A program made the position numbers and the translations under genes. Below the pieces are notes generated by a model, which had not been told where the DNA came from, searched no databases, and was given only the letters and a program-made list of their open reading frames with translations. Source: Candidatus Altimarinota bacterium (GTDB lineage: Bacteria; Patescibacteriota; Gracilibacteria; UBA4473). From it: a stretch of 64,000 bases of DNA. Location: the NCBI GenBank assembly GCA_021734395.1, contig JAIPJB010000004.1, forward strand, positions 62,001-126,000, given 5' to 3'. This document shows, piece by piece, positions 42,712-51,140 of the stretch. Positions within the stretch are counted from its first letter, which is position 1. Each line of letters begins with the position of its first letter.

Positions 42712-44118
42712 ATGGATAAAAATCAAGTGTGGAATGCTGTTTTAACCCGAATGAATGAGAAAATCTCACGTATGGAATTCCATACCTGGTTTAAAAAAGT
42801 ACGCATTACTGAAATATCAGGAGGCGCTGTTTTGATCAGCTGTCCTACGGAAATGAATAAAAATTGGCTCGAAAACAAATACCACAGCATGATTTTGTCG
42901 AGCTTGAGAGCTGTTCTTCCAGAAATAGAAAAATTATATTTTGACGTCAATCTTTCTCTGGCTGATTCAGCTCCTTCCAATCCAGAGTTTTTTGAAAAAC
43001 AAAAAAGCAGAAAACTTCCTCGAAAACCAGAGGTTCGCTTCTCCAAGGGACTTGAGTCGCGTATTGTCAATCCTAAATTCACGCTTTCCAATTTTATCGT
43101 CGGAGATGAAAATCGATTTGCTCATGCTGCCTGCACAGCGGTAGCCGAATCAAAGCCAAGGGAAACAAAAAAGTACAATCCTCTTTTTGTCTATGGAGGT
43201 GTAGGATTAGGGAAAACGCATCTTTTGCAGGCGACGGCCAATGAGATTCAACGTCGCAATCCAGATGCGGTTGTCATCTATACGACGGCTGAGCGATTCA
43301 CCAACGAAATTATCAAATCTATTCGCGAAAAAAATACCGAGCGATTTCGAAAAAAATACCGTCAGGCAGACGCGCTTATTGTTGATGATGTTCAATTTTT
43401 CGAAGGAAAAGAACAGACTCAGGTAGAGCTTTTTAACACTTTTAATGATCTACGCGATATGAATCATCAGATTATTTTTTCTGCTGATCGTCCTCCTTCA
43501 CAACTCACACAGATTATGGATCGATTACGTTCGAGAATGGAATGGGGTCTCAGTGTCGATGTTCAGATGCCTGGATATGAAACACGTCTTGTCATTGTGC
43601 AGAATAAAGCAAAAGAACTAGGCATTGTTCTTCCTCAAGATGTGCAAGAATTTATCGCGGCCAATGTCCGACGAAGTCTGCGAGAGATGGAAAACATACT
43701 GAATAAAATATCCGGAGAAATAGAGTTCTCCAACGGTTCTCCTACGGTACAAACCGTGGGGAAAATATTCCGCCAGCTCAATCCAGATGATAATATTCTC
43801 AGTTCCGGCGATGCCAAAAAAGGACTCGTCAAAACACCCGACGAAATCGTCACTGTCATCAGCGAATACTTTCAAGTGCCAGCCACAGATCTTTTGGGAA
43901 ATTCACGAAAAAAAGAAATCGTTTTCCCTCGTCAAATGTGTTGGTTGCTCTGTAAAGATATTTTAAAAATGAGCTATGAAGCGATTGGACATGATTTCGG
44001 TGGAAAAAATCACACGACGGTCATGCACGGAATTAAAAAGATTTCTCATTCTTCGCGCAAAGATTCGGCTATAGCACGCCATATTCATGCCCTCAAGAAG
44101 GATTTGGGAGTAAGGTAA
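42712..44118 (+). CDS. dnaA: chromosomal replication initiator DnaA
   Basis: 468-residue DnaA with all four domains. Domain I (VWNAVLTRMNEKISRMEFHT WF-type), a short linker, and the AAA+ core with Walker A GGVGLGKTHLL, Walker B ALIVDDVQFFEGKEQ and sensor ILFSADRPP-type element, here IIFSADRPPSQL. Domain IV carries the DNA-binding signature GGKNHTTVMHGIKKI. It is co-directional with purA, and mfd faces it. dnaN is nearby (47.4 kb) but on the other strand, so the usual dnaA-dnaN operon is broken. I see no cluster of TTATCCACA boxes next to it. Confidence 0.97.
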   Translation: MDKNQVWNAVLTRMNEKISRMEFHTWFKKVRITEISGGAVLISCPTEMNKNWLENKYHSMILSSLRAVLPEIEKLYFDVNLSLADSAPSNPEFFEKQKSRKLPRKPEVRFSKGLESRIVNPKFTLSNFIVGDENRFAHAACTAVAESKPRETKKYNPLFVYGGVGLGKTHLLQATANEIQRRNPDAVVIYTTAERFTNEIIKSIREKNTERFRKKYRQADALIVDDVQFFEGKEQTQVELFNTFNDLRDMNHQIIFSADRPPSQLTQIMDRLRSRMEWGLSVDVQMPGYETRLVIVQNKAKELGIVLPQDVQEFIAANVRRSLREMENILNKISGEIEFSNGSPTVQTVGKIFRQLNPDDNILSSGDAKKGLVKTPDEIVTVISEYFQVPATDLLGNSRKKEIVFPRQMCWLLCKDILKMSYEAIGHDFGGKNHTTVMHGIKKISHSSRKDSAIARHIHALKKDLGVR

Positions 44119-44125
44119 AACTCTT

Positions 44126-47100
44126 TTACCCTTTCTTTTCCTTTTTCTTTGGCTGAAGTAATTGTACATCCCGTACTAAATCCTCGTACCACGTCACGGG
44201 GAGTGTTGAAAGTGAGAGCTTTAGGGCATTCGCCGTAATGGTCCATTTTTGCTTGGAATTTTGCACCAGACCAAAAACCTGATCCGGTGAAAACTCCTGT
44301 CCCATACGCAGAACAATTTCATACGCTTTATGCGAAGATTGATAGACTTTTACGCCGGATAAATTAGCTTCTCGTAAATGCATTTTTAGAGCGAGTACTC
44401 TGCAAAGATTTTCGACTTCCCGAGGTAAGGAACCATAATCTTCACGAAGCTCATATCGTAATTCATCCAACTGTTGAATATTTTCGGCCGAAGCCAATTC
44501 TTTGTATACCTGAATTTTTTCGTCTGACCGAGGGATAAAACTTGAAGGAATATAGGCCGACAGTGGAATCTCTACCGTAATATTTTCTTCTTCGGTAATA
44601 TCGGTCGCTACCTCACCTGATTTCATTTCTTCAATCGTTTTGTGCAACAATCGCATAAAGTGCGAAACTCCCACTGTTTTAATAGCGCCAGACTGAGAAA
44701 CTCCCAGTATTTCCCCTGCTCCACGAATCTCCAAATCCCGCATCGCAATCTGAAATCCTGATCCGAGTTCCGATGCTTCTACGATAGCACGCAATCTCTT
44801 CTTGGCTTCGAGCTCTAGTTTTTGTCCGTGATAGAGAAAATACGCATACGCCTGAATCCTTCGACGCCCGACTCGACCGCGCAGTTGGTAGAGCTGTGAC
44901 AAACCAAATTTTTCAGCACGATTGACGATCAGAGTATTGGCATTCGGAAGATCGATTCCGTTTTCGATAATAGTCGACGCAATTAAAATATCGGCTTCAC
45001 CTTTTTTGAACCGACGAATCCGCTCTTCTAATTCTGTAGAAGAAAGCTGCCCATGGGCAACAATAAACCGTGCCTCGGGAATGAGAGAGCGAAGCTGTTC
45101 GGCTTGTGCTTCAATGGTCTGAACACGATTGTGCAAAAAATACACCTGCCCTTTGCGTTTGAGTTCAAAGAGAATCCGTTCACGAATCAGGTTCAGATTA
45201 TATTTTCGAACTTCTGTCACCACCGGCAATCGTCCGGGGGGAGGAGTGGTAATGGTCGAAATATCTTTTAATTTATTCAGACTCATATTGAGCGTCCGAG
45301 GGATGGGTGTTGCGGTCATGGTGAGAATATCCATTGAAGCACGAAGTTTTTTTAATTTTTCCTTTTGTTTTACACCAAAACGCTGCTCTTCATCAATGAC
45401 CAAAAGACCTAAATTCTTGAATTCAATATCATCGGAAAGAAGTCGATGCGTCCCAATAACAATGTCTACCAGTCCGAGTTTGATATCCTTCAGGATTTTT
45501 TTCTGCTCGACCGAAGACTGAAATCGAGATAAAAGTGCAACTTTTATTCCATAATTTTTGCCTTCGATTCGTTTCTGAAATGTCTGATAGTGTTGTTCAG
45601 CAAGAATCGTAATCGGTGCTAAAATCGCCGCCTGCAAACCCGATCGAAAACATTTAAAAGCCGCTCTCATAGCAATTTCTGTTTTCCCAAATCCCACATC
45701 TCCGCACACAAGCCGATCCATAGGCTGAGAGGATTCCATATCTCGACGAACATCATCCCATGCCCGCTCTTGACCGGGGGTTAGTTCGTACGGAAACGCC
45801 TCACAAAAATCCTTGATCATTTCATCGTCTTCGGCAAACTTTTTCCCCCGAGACATTTCTCTTGAGGCATATAATTTAAGTAAATCTTTCGCGATACGTT
45901 CGGCTTCCGCTTTCAATTTTTTTTGTGTGTGTGCCCAATCAGAAGAACCTAAACGCATCAAGCGCGGATCTTCATCTCCAATAAACTTGGTTACTTTTTC
46001 TGCGGATTCTACCGGTACAAATAATTTATCATTTTCTGCGTAGCAAATTTTCAGATACTCACGCGTTCCAAATTCTTTCCCCAGGTCTCGCCGCACAATA
46101 CCGTCAAATTGTCCCAGTCCATGATCTACGTGAATTGCATAATCTCCAGGCTTGAGACTCGTCATCAAATCTAAGTTGACGCCCGAAATAGCTTTTCGCT
46201 GACGAGAACTCCGATGAAACTGAAATATTTCTCGATCCGTCAAAAAGGCTATCTTCCGATCATTATTCTGAAAAGAGTGCGGCAAAAAAGCATCGGAAGA
46301 CAATGCGATGATTTTAACGGTAGAAGGAAGTTTCTCTCCGAGATCTTTCGTAAACATTACTTCGTTTTCTCTAAAAACCTTCTCTATTTCTTCATATTTT
46401 TTGGTCATAATAATGACCTCAAATTCACGACGAAGGCGTTCTTTGATATCAACGACAAAATCCTGAATCGTGTAAAACGGCAGAACCGAGAAAAAATTGA
46501 GATGAAAAAATGTCTCTTTTTCTTGGGGAAATGTCGTAAAAGTAATCGTATAAAAATCTCCTTTTGGGCATATATCATTGTCCAGGTCGTCAGAAATAAA
46601 AAGAGTCTCTTTGGCTTGTTCAATGAGATCGACAAACTGACCTTCCGGTTGATGCTCAAATTCCACAGGAAATATCTCAAGAGAATCCACTTTTTTTATT
46701 GAACACATTTTTTGTTCAACCTGCGGAAAAGATTCTATATATTCTATATTGGTTCCGTTCAGAAGAATCCGATAACAACAAGCATGATTTTCTGGATAGA
46801 CAAAAAATGTTTCTCCTCTCCGAACAAATTCTCCTGATTGCAATATCTGGTCTTCAGCAGAGCGATATCCCTTCGATTGTAAAAATTCAAAGAGCTCATA
46901 GATCTGAATTTTTTCTCCCGTTCGGAGAATCTTTTTCTCAGCATCAATATCTTCTTGTGAAGGAAAGTGTTGTTTTTGTACGGCTTCTAAATCCTCAAAG
47001 AGAAACAGGGAATTCTCGCTGTTTTCCAAAAGATCGCGAAGTTGATAAAACTGTCCCAAAGACATTTTTTCGGGAACCAAATGCACATGTCCTTGAAAAA

Positions 47101-47323
47101 AAAGTTCCGCCGAAGAAAATATCTGATCGGCCTTCTCATCAGTAGAAGCCCAAAAGATATTCTTGAAAGGTGTTTTTTCTAATATCTGCGCAATCACGAA
47201 TGATTTCGCAGCTGTATTCCCCAGATTCACAAGCGTGAGCTTTTTCTCTTTTTCGAGAAGAGCAATCTGCTCTGATAAATCCAGGTCAAAAGGAAGTCGG
47301 GTCGGTTGGCAAAAGGCCGTCAT
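44126..47323 (-). CDS. mfd: transcription-repair coupling factor Mfd
   Basis: 1065-residue Mfd, which removes stalled RNA polymerase and recruits UvrA. The N-terminal UvrB-like part is followed by the CarD-like RNAP-interaction domain (SLKPGDYAIHVDHGLGQFDG) and the RecG-like translocase: VCGDVGFGKTEIAMRAA Walker A, LLVIDEEQRFG (DEEQ box), TMTATPIPRTLNMSL, and STIIENGIDLPNANTLIV with QLRGRVGRR. A C-terminal TRCF domain completes it. The N-terminal module is somewhat short. A dispersed palindrome encodes VEQKMCSI near residue 205. It starts 100 bases downstream of dnaN. Confidence 0.96.
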   Translation of the reverse strand: MTAFCQPTRLPFDLDLSEQIALLEKEKKLTLVNLGNTAAKSFVIAQILEKTPFKNIFWASTDEKADQIFSSAELFFQGHVHLVPEKMSLGQFYQLRDLLENSENSLFLFEDLEAVQKQHFPSQEDIDAEKKILRTGEKIQIYELFEFLQSKGYRSAEDQILQSGEFVRRGETFFVYPENHACCYRILLNGTNIEYIESFPQVEQKMCSIKKVDSLEIFPVEFEHQPEGQFVDLIEQAKETLFISDDLDNDICPKGDFYTITFTTFPQEKETFFHLNFFSVLPFYTIQDFVVDIKERLRREFEVIIMTKKYEEIEKVFRENEVMFTKDLGEKLPSTVKIIALSSDAFLPHSFQNNDRKIAFLTDREIFQFHRSSRQRKAISGVNLDLMTSLKPGDYAIHVDHGLGQFDGIVRRDLGKEFGTREYLKICYAENDKLFVPVESAEKVTKFIGDEDPRLMRLGSSDWAHTQKKLKAEAERIAKDLLKLYASREMSRGKKFAEDDEMIKDFCEAFPYELTPGQERAWDDVRRDMESSQPMDRLVCGDVGFGKTEIAMRAAFKCFRSGLQAAILAPITILAEQHYQTFQKRIEGKNYGIKVALLSRFQSSVEQKKILKDIKLGLVDIVIGTHRLLSDDIEFKNLGLLVIDEEQRFGVKQKEKLKKLRASMDILTMTATPIPRTLNMSLNKLKDISTITTPPPGRLPVVTEVRKYNLNLIRERILFELKRKGQVYFLHNRVQTIEAQAEQLRSLIPEARFIVAHGQLSSTELEERIRRFKKGEADILIASTIIENGIDLPNANTLIVNRAEKFGLSQLYQLRGRVGRRRIQAYAYFLYHGQKLELEAKKRLRAIVEASELGSGFQIAMRDLEIRGAGEILGVSQSGAIKTVGVSHFMRLLHKTIEEMKSGEVATDITEEENITVEIPLSAYIPSSFIPRSDEKIQVYKELASAENIQQLDELRYELREDYGSLPREVENLCRVLALKMHLREANLSGVKVYQSSHKAYEIVLRMGQEFSPDQVFGLVQNSKQKWTITANALKLSLSTLPVTWYEDLVRDVQLLQPKKKEKKG
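46699..46719. repeat. dispersed 21-bp palindrome (in mfd)
   Basis: TTGAACA, seven bases, then TGTTCAA. Identical to the pabB copy and read in the same frame (VEQKMCS). Confidence 0.9.
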
Positions 47324-47379
47324 ACAAAAAAAGTCAGTGTATCAAAGGAAATCCTTTGATTGTCTTCTGCCTAAAACAG

Positions 47380-47414
47380 AAAAAATCCCACTCAAGAAAA
47401 GGGGGTATCTTGAG
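47380..47414 (-). terminator. terminator after dnaN
   Basis: On the minus strand CTCAAGA and TCTTGAG arms enclose a C-rich loop and are followed by GGGA and six T. A further 8-bp hairpin (ATCAAAGG-aaat-CCTTTGAT, 47341-47360) lies between it and the mfd start. Confidence 0.7.
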
Positions 47415-47423
47415 CAGGAATTT

Positions 47424-48527
47424 TTACATTTTAAGCGGCATAATCAAGTGAATAAACTCTTTTCCTTTCGGCGGACTAAATACCGCTGGGTTCATTTTCC
47501 CTTCTAACTTCATAAGAACTTTTTCGTCATTTCCCAGCGCTCCAAGCAAATCCAATACATAATCCGAATTGAGAGCAATAATGTTTGTCGTTCCATCAAG
47601 TTTCACGGGAATCGTTGTTTTCTCTTCCCCGATCTCGGTGGCATCGGTAGAAACGGTAAGTGTCCCATCATTGAGAAATTCAAGTTTCATGTGCTGGTTA
47701 TTTTCTTTCGCAAAAATAGAAACTCGTCGCACTGCAAGTTCAAACGCTTCGCGAGAGATTTCAGCAGTCGTCACGCTCTTTTTCGGAATAATCTGTTGAT
47801 AATCCGGGAACTGTCCTTCGATCAAACGGGAGGTTAATTCTGTCCCATTCACAGCAAACATAACCTGATTATCACCAATCGTGACACTCATTTTCTCGTC
47901 TCCTGCCGCTAATCGATCGGCTTCAAAAACCGCTCTAACCGGAATAACACAAGAAGTTTCATCGGTTTCTTTTTCGAGATGCAAAACCCTTTCGCTCAAG
48001 CGATACGAATCGGTTGCGGCCATACGCAGTTCTTTCTTTTCGGTCTTAAAGTAAACCCCTGCCAAAATCGGGCGAGAAGAATTTTCCTGAGCCGCAAAAG
48101 CCACTTGGTGAACAGCTGAGCGAAAATGTTTATTATCGAGCTCCAATTTTGTTCCACTTTCCACTCGCGCAATAGAAGGAAATTCGTCCGCGGCAATTCC
48201 CTTGATTTTCGTTTTCGATGATTTGGATTTTATTTCGAGTGTTGTGCCAGCAGAAACCGCCAACTCAATATCTTCATTTTTTTCCAGCAGAGATGTGTAC
48301 GAGGTTAAAATTTTAGCCGGTACGGTAATCGCCCCTTCATTTTTGACATCAGCATCACAAGAAGTGGAAATCGAAATTTCTAAATTTGTAGCAGCAAAAT
48401 AAACCTTTTTCCCCTGGCTTCGAATCAGAATATTGCCGAGTACTGGCAGCGTATTCTGACCTGAAACAGCACGGGATACAACCTTCAGACTTTCAAGTAA
48501 TGATTCTTGCGATATGACAACTTTCAT
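47424..48527 (-). CDS. dnaN: DNA polymerase III beta subunit (sliding clamp)
   Basis: 367-residue clamp with the three-domain arrangement: MKVVISQESLLESLKVVSRA starts domain one, FRSAVHQVAFAAQENSSRPI domain two, and YQQIIPKKSVTTAEISREAF leads to domain three. The C-terminus ends HLIMPLKM, a match to the YVVMPMRL-type end that helps form the peptide-binding cleft. The start is the ATG giving MKVVISQ. It is transcribed away from corC from a divergent promoter pair. Confidence 0.95.
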   Translation of the reverse strand: MKVVISQESLLESLKVVSRAVSGQNTLPVLGNILIRSQGKKVYFAATNLEISISTSCDADVKNEGAITVPAKILTSYTSLLEKNEDIELAVSAGTTLEIKSKSSKTKIKGIAADEFPSIARVESGTKLELDNKHFRSAVHQVAFAAQENSSRPILAGVYFKTEKKELRMAATDSYRLSERVLHLEKETDETSCVIPVRAVFEADRLAAGDEKMSVTIGDNQVMFAVNGTELTSRLIEGQFPDYQQIIPKKSVTTAEISREAFELAVRRVSIFAKENNQHMKLEFLNDGTLTVSTDATEIGEEKTTIPVKLDGTTNIIALNSDYVLDLLGALGNDEKVLMKLEGKMNPAVFSPPKGKEFIHLIMPLKM

Positions 48528-48536
48528 CTCGGATAA

Positions 48537-48563
48537 ATTGTACACGAAAGCCGCGAATGTCAA
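48537..48563 (-). promoter_or_regulatory. promoter of dnaN
   Basis: TTGACA, 15 bases, TACAAT, nine bases (TTATCCGAG), ATG. Confidence 0.65.
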
Positions 48564-48570
48564 AAGATTT

Positions 48571-48598
48571 TTGACGGTTTTTTTGGGACTGATATACT
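48571..48598 (+). promoter_or_regulatory. promoter of the CorC/HlyC-like gene
   Basis: TTGACG, 16 bases, TATACT, about 15 bases before the ATG. The -35 box lies only seven bases from the dnaN -35 box, so the two divergent promoters are back to back. Confidence 0.65.
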
Positions 48599-48613
48599 CT
48601 AACTCCATAAAAT

Positions 48614-49924
48614 ATGAACGATATTTTTCTTCTCCTTCTCTTACTTCTTCTTTCCGGGTTTTTCTCAGGAGCTGAAATCGCCCTTTTTTCTTTGGGATCC
48701 GAAAAAATTCATGCTCTCAAACGAAATGCCAAAAATCGAAAACAGAAACGTCGAATTCTGCGATTAGAACTCCTCAAGTCCTCACCCAATAAGTTGCTCG
48801 TCACTATTCTTATCGGAAATAATGTCGTCAATATTGCCGCCTCGGCTATGGCAACGCTTCTCGCGGTGGAATTCACACAGCAATTCGGCTGGGAACAAAA
48901 TACGAGCAGTGTTGTTGGAATTGTAACGGGAGTGATGACGTTCCTCATTTTGGTCTTCGGAGAAATTACTCCCAAATCACTCGCTCATCGACATGCACTC
49001 AAGTTTTCTCTTTTTTCGGTTCCTATTTTAAACGTACTCCAATTCCTTTTATATCCAATCATTGTGCCTTTAGCAGTACTCATAAAAAAAGTTTCTGGAA
49101 ACAGACAAATAGCCCAAGGAATGTCTGAAGACGAACTCAGGGCAGCGATAGAGATTTCTGAGCGAGAAGGAAAAATCGAAAGCGGCGAAAAAGAACTCTT
49201 TGAAAAAGTACTGGAATTCGACCAGCATCCAGTTGAATCTATTATGACCCCCCGATCCAAAATATTCGCCCTTCCCGATGATGCCTCTCTCCCCCAAGCA
49301 CGAAAAATCATGAGTGGAGGACGCTTTTCACGAACGCCTATCTACCACGAAACACTCGATCAAATAACCGGTATTTTAACCGTTCACACACTCCTGGAGC
49401 AGGTAGGAAAACGAGGCGCTTCCAAAAAGAAAGTCGCCAATATTCCGCTCCTCAATCCACTGAAAATTCCACCAACTATGAAGATTGACACTCTTTTGCA
49501 GGAGTTTCAGCAACAAAAAATGCATATGGGATTGGTATATGATGAACACGGAGGATTAATAGGACTCATTACCATGGAAGACATTCTAGAAGAAATCTTT
49601 GGAGAAATTCAGGACGAGCAAGACGAGCAAGAATTTTCGATTCAACGAGCCGGAAAACACAGCCTGATCTGTGATTCCAATACCGAACTCGAACACATCG
49701 AAAGTTTTATTCGAGGCAAAATGGAACTCGATATTGAGCGATTTCCCTGGAATGTTGCGGAAGAAAACAACACCCTCAATTATTTTTTATTGGAAAAACT
49801 CGAGCGATTCCCTCAGCCCAATGAAAAACTAGAAATTCAAATAGAAAACGTTCTGTTTGTCTTTACCGTCCAGCGCGTCAATGGTGAAAAAATCGAATCT
49901 GCCCGAGTGGATATCAAAATTTAA
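48614..49924 (+). CDS. CNNM/CBS-domain (HlyC/CorC, UPF0053) membrane protein
   Basis: 436 residues. An N-terminal CNNM/DUF21 membrane domain with about four helices starts LLLLLSGFFSGAEIALFSLG and includes LVTILIGNNVVNIAASAMA and VFGEITPKSLAHRHA. A CBS pair follows (VESIMTPRSKIFALPDDASL; MGLVYDEHGGLIGLITMEDI), then a CorC_HlyC C-terminal domain (ERFPWNVAEENNTLNYFLLE). Family members export Mg2+ or Co2+. The stop overlaps that of the next, convergent gene by four bases. Confidence 0.92.
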   Translation: MNDIFLLLLLLLLSGFFSGAEIALFSLGSEKIHALKRNAKNRKQKRRILRLELLKSSPNKLLVTILIGNNVVNIAASAMATLLAVEFTQQFGWEQNTSSVVGIVTGVMTFLILVFGEITPKSLAHRHALKFSLFSVPILNVLQFLLYPIIVPLAVLIKKVSGNRQIAQGMSEDELRAAIEISEREGKIESGEKELFEKVLEFDQHPVESIMTPRSKIFALPDDASLPQARKIMSGGRFSRTPIYHETLDQITGILTVHTLLEQVGKRGASKKKVANIPLLNPLKIPPTMKIDTLLQEFQQQKMHMGLVYDEHGGLIGLITMEDILEEIFGEIQDEQDEQEFSIQRAGKHSLICDSNTELEHIESFIRGKMELDIERFPWNVAEENNTLNYFLLEKLERFPQPNEKLEIQIENVLFVFTVQRVNGEKIESARVDIKI

Positions 49925-50526
49925 TCTTTCTTGGGAACAGTGAAAATCTGCTTTTGGTATTGCTGAAGTATTTTTTCGAGCATCACTTGATCAAAAGATT
50001 CTTCTTTGTGATCAACCAAAAACTTTTTCAGCATTTCAGAAAATTCCAGTGAGACAAATTCCACAAAAGTATCATTGTGCTGTAATTCATACAGATGTGT
50101 CGTGGACGATATATGATCGGCAGCCAAGATGTAGGTCCACCACAGAGAAATTTTCTTTTCCAGTTCTGAATCTAATTTTGCTTCTGAAAAATCAGCTCGC
50201 TCCTGAATATATTGGCTAAACTCGGTATGACAGATTTTTTCAGCCTCATTATTGACCAAGGAAATCATGGCCAAAATCGTGAGACTCGGGATCTCATTAT
50301 CGATAAGAAAGACCACTAATTTTAAAGTGTGCTTGTGAAGCTTGGGAATAATTTTGGCTAATTTGAGATCGAAATTCTTCGCATTTTTTTCGTCTTTTAT
50401 AACCGCGGCTAACTTTGCCTGAGCGGCTGCTACCCGTTCTCGAAATTTTTCATCGGATTCGGAAACCGACTCCGCATCACTGCCGAGCATTAAATCATCG
50501 AGTTTTTCGGGAGCTCCTTCTGCCAT
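49921..50526 (-). CDS. hypothetical helical protein
   Basis: 201 residues started at MAEGAPEKLDDLMLGSDAES. Acidic N-terminus, then an almost entirely helical soluble protein (KFRERVAAAQAKLAAVIKDE, KIIPKLHKHTLKLVVFLIDN, SLEFSEMLKKFLVDHKEESF). No signal peptide, no membrane helix, no recognised family. It lies 54 bases downstream of rpmA and probably is co-transcribed with it. Confidence 0.6.
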   Translation of the reverse strand: MAEGAPEKLDDLMLGSDAESVSESDEKFRERVAAAQAKLAAVIKDEKNAKNFDLKLAKIIPKLHKHTLKLVVFLIDNEIPSLTILAMISLVNNEAEKICHTEFSQYIQERADFSEAKLDSELEKKISLWWTYILAADHISSTTHLYELQHNDTFVEFVSLEFSEMLKKFLVDHKEESFDQVMLEKILQQYQKQIFTVPKKD

Positions 50527-50580
50527 AAAAAAAAATTCTGCCCCAGTATGACGCAATCACTTTTGTTTGGAAAGAAAAAA

Positions 50581-50859
50581 TTACGCCGACTGAATATTCA
50601 CAAATCGTTTCTCGTATCGACGTCCATCAAAACGACGAACCGCTTTTTCTGTGAATTTCACTGTCCCTGCTTTTATTGCGAAAAGTGTAAAATCACGTCC
50701 CATTCCTACGTTTTCTCCGGCACAGTATTTAGTTCCTTTCTGACGTATAAGAACTTCCCCAGCTTGCACCACCTGCTCACCAAAACGTTTTACACCACGG
50801 CGCTTCGCATTGGAATCGCGACCATTTCTGGAGGAGCCACCGGCTTTTTTATGTGCCAT
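50581..50859 (-). CDS. rpmA: 50S ribosomal protein bL27
   Basis: 92-residue bL27: [20 protein letters not shown], the flexible N-terminus that reaches the peptidyl-transferase centre, then [20 protein letters not shown] and [17 protein letters not shown]. There is no Firmicutes-type N-terminal pro-sequence. rplU, usually next to it, is not adjacent. Confidence 0.96.
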   Translation of the reverse strand: MAHKKAGGSSRNGRDSNAKRRGVKRFGEQVVQAGEVLIRQKGTKYCAGENVGMGRDFTLFAIKAGTVKFTEKAVRRFDGRRYEKRFVNIQSA

Positions 50860-50878
50860 TTGGGATTATTACGGGCGA

Positions 50879-50906
50879 ATTGTACGGAGAGCCGAAAAAG
50901 TGTCAA
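50879..50906 (-). promoter_or_regulatory. promoter of rpmA
   Basis: TTGACA, 16 bases, TACAAT, then TCGCCCGTA. It has the full ribosomal pattern with the CCCG discriminator. Confidence 0.8.
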
Positions 50907-50952
50907 ATTATTTTTCTGCCCCAAAAACAAAAATATTTACTTCCCCACTCTC

Positions 50953-50980
50953 TTGACTTTTCTTTAATTTTTAGTAAACG
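50953..50980 (+). promoter_or_regulatory. candidate promoter of the antiporter leader RNA
   Basis: TTGACT, 16 bases, TAAACG. It would give a leader of about 155 bases, by far the longest in the window. Confidence 0.5.
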
Positions 50981-51107
50981 CTGACCGCTTGTCTCGTCTT
51001 TGATATGAAACTCTTTTCATAAAAAAGATGGAAAGCGCTCTTTGACAGGTCAGGCAAAATTTGTGCGAAGAATTGTGGGATGAAGGGGTCAGAGCTCTTC
51101 GCACAAA
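50981..51107 (+). ncRNA. structured 5' leader of the Na+/H+ antiporter gene (candidate riboswitch)
   Basis: Two structures are visible. CTGACC (50981) can pair with GGTCAG (51048), enclosing an inner hairpin ATGAAA-ctct-TTTCAT (51005-51020). A second, perfect 12-bp stem joins TTTGTGCGAAGA (51060-51071) to TCTTCGCACAAA (51096-51107) around a 24-base purine-rich loop. No T-run follows, so control of translation rather than termination is more likely. The Shine-Dalgarno sequence follows about 23 bases later. I cannot match it to a known class from memory. Confidence 0.5.
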
Positions 51108-51140
51108 ATAATAATCTATCACAAAAACCAGGAGGCACCA

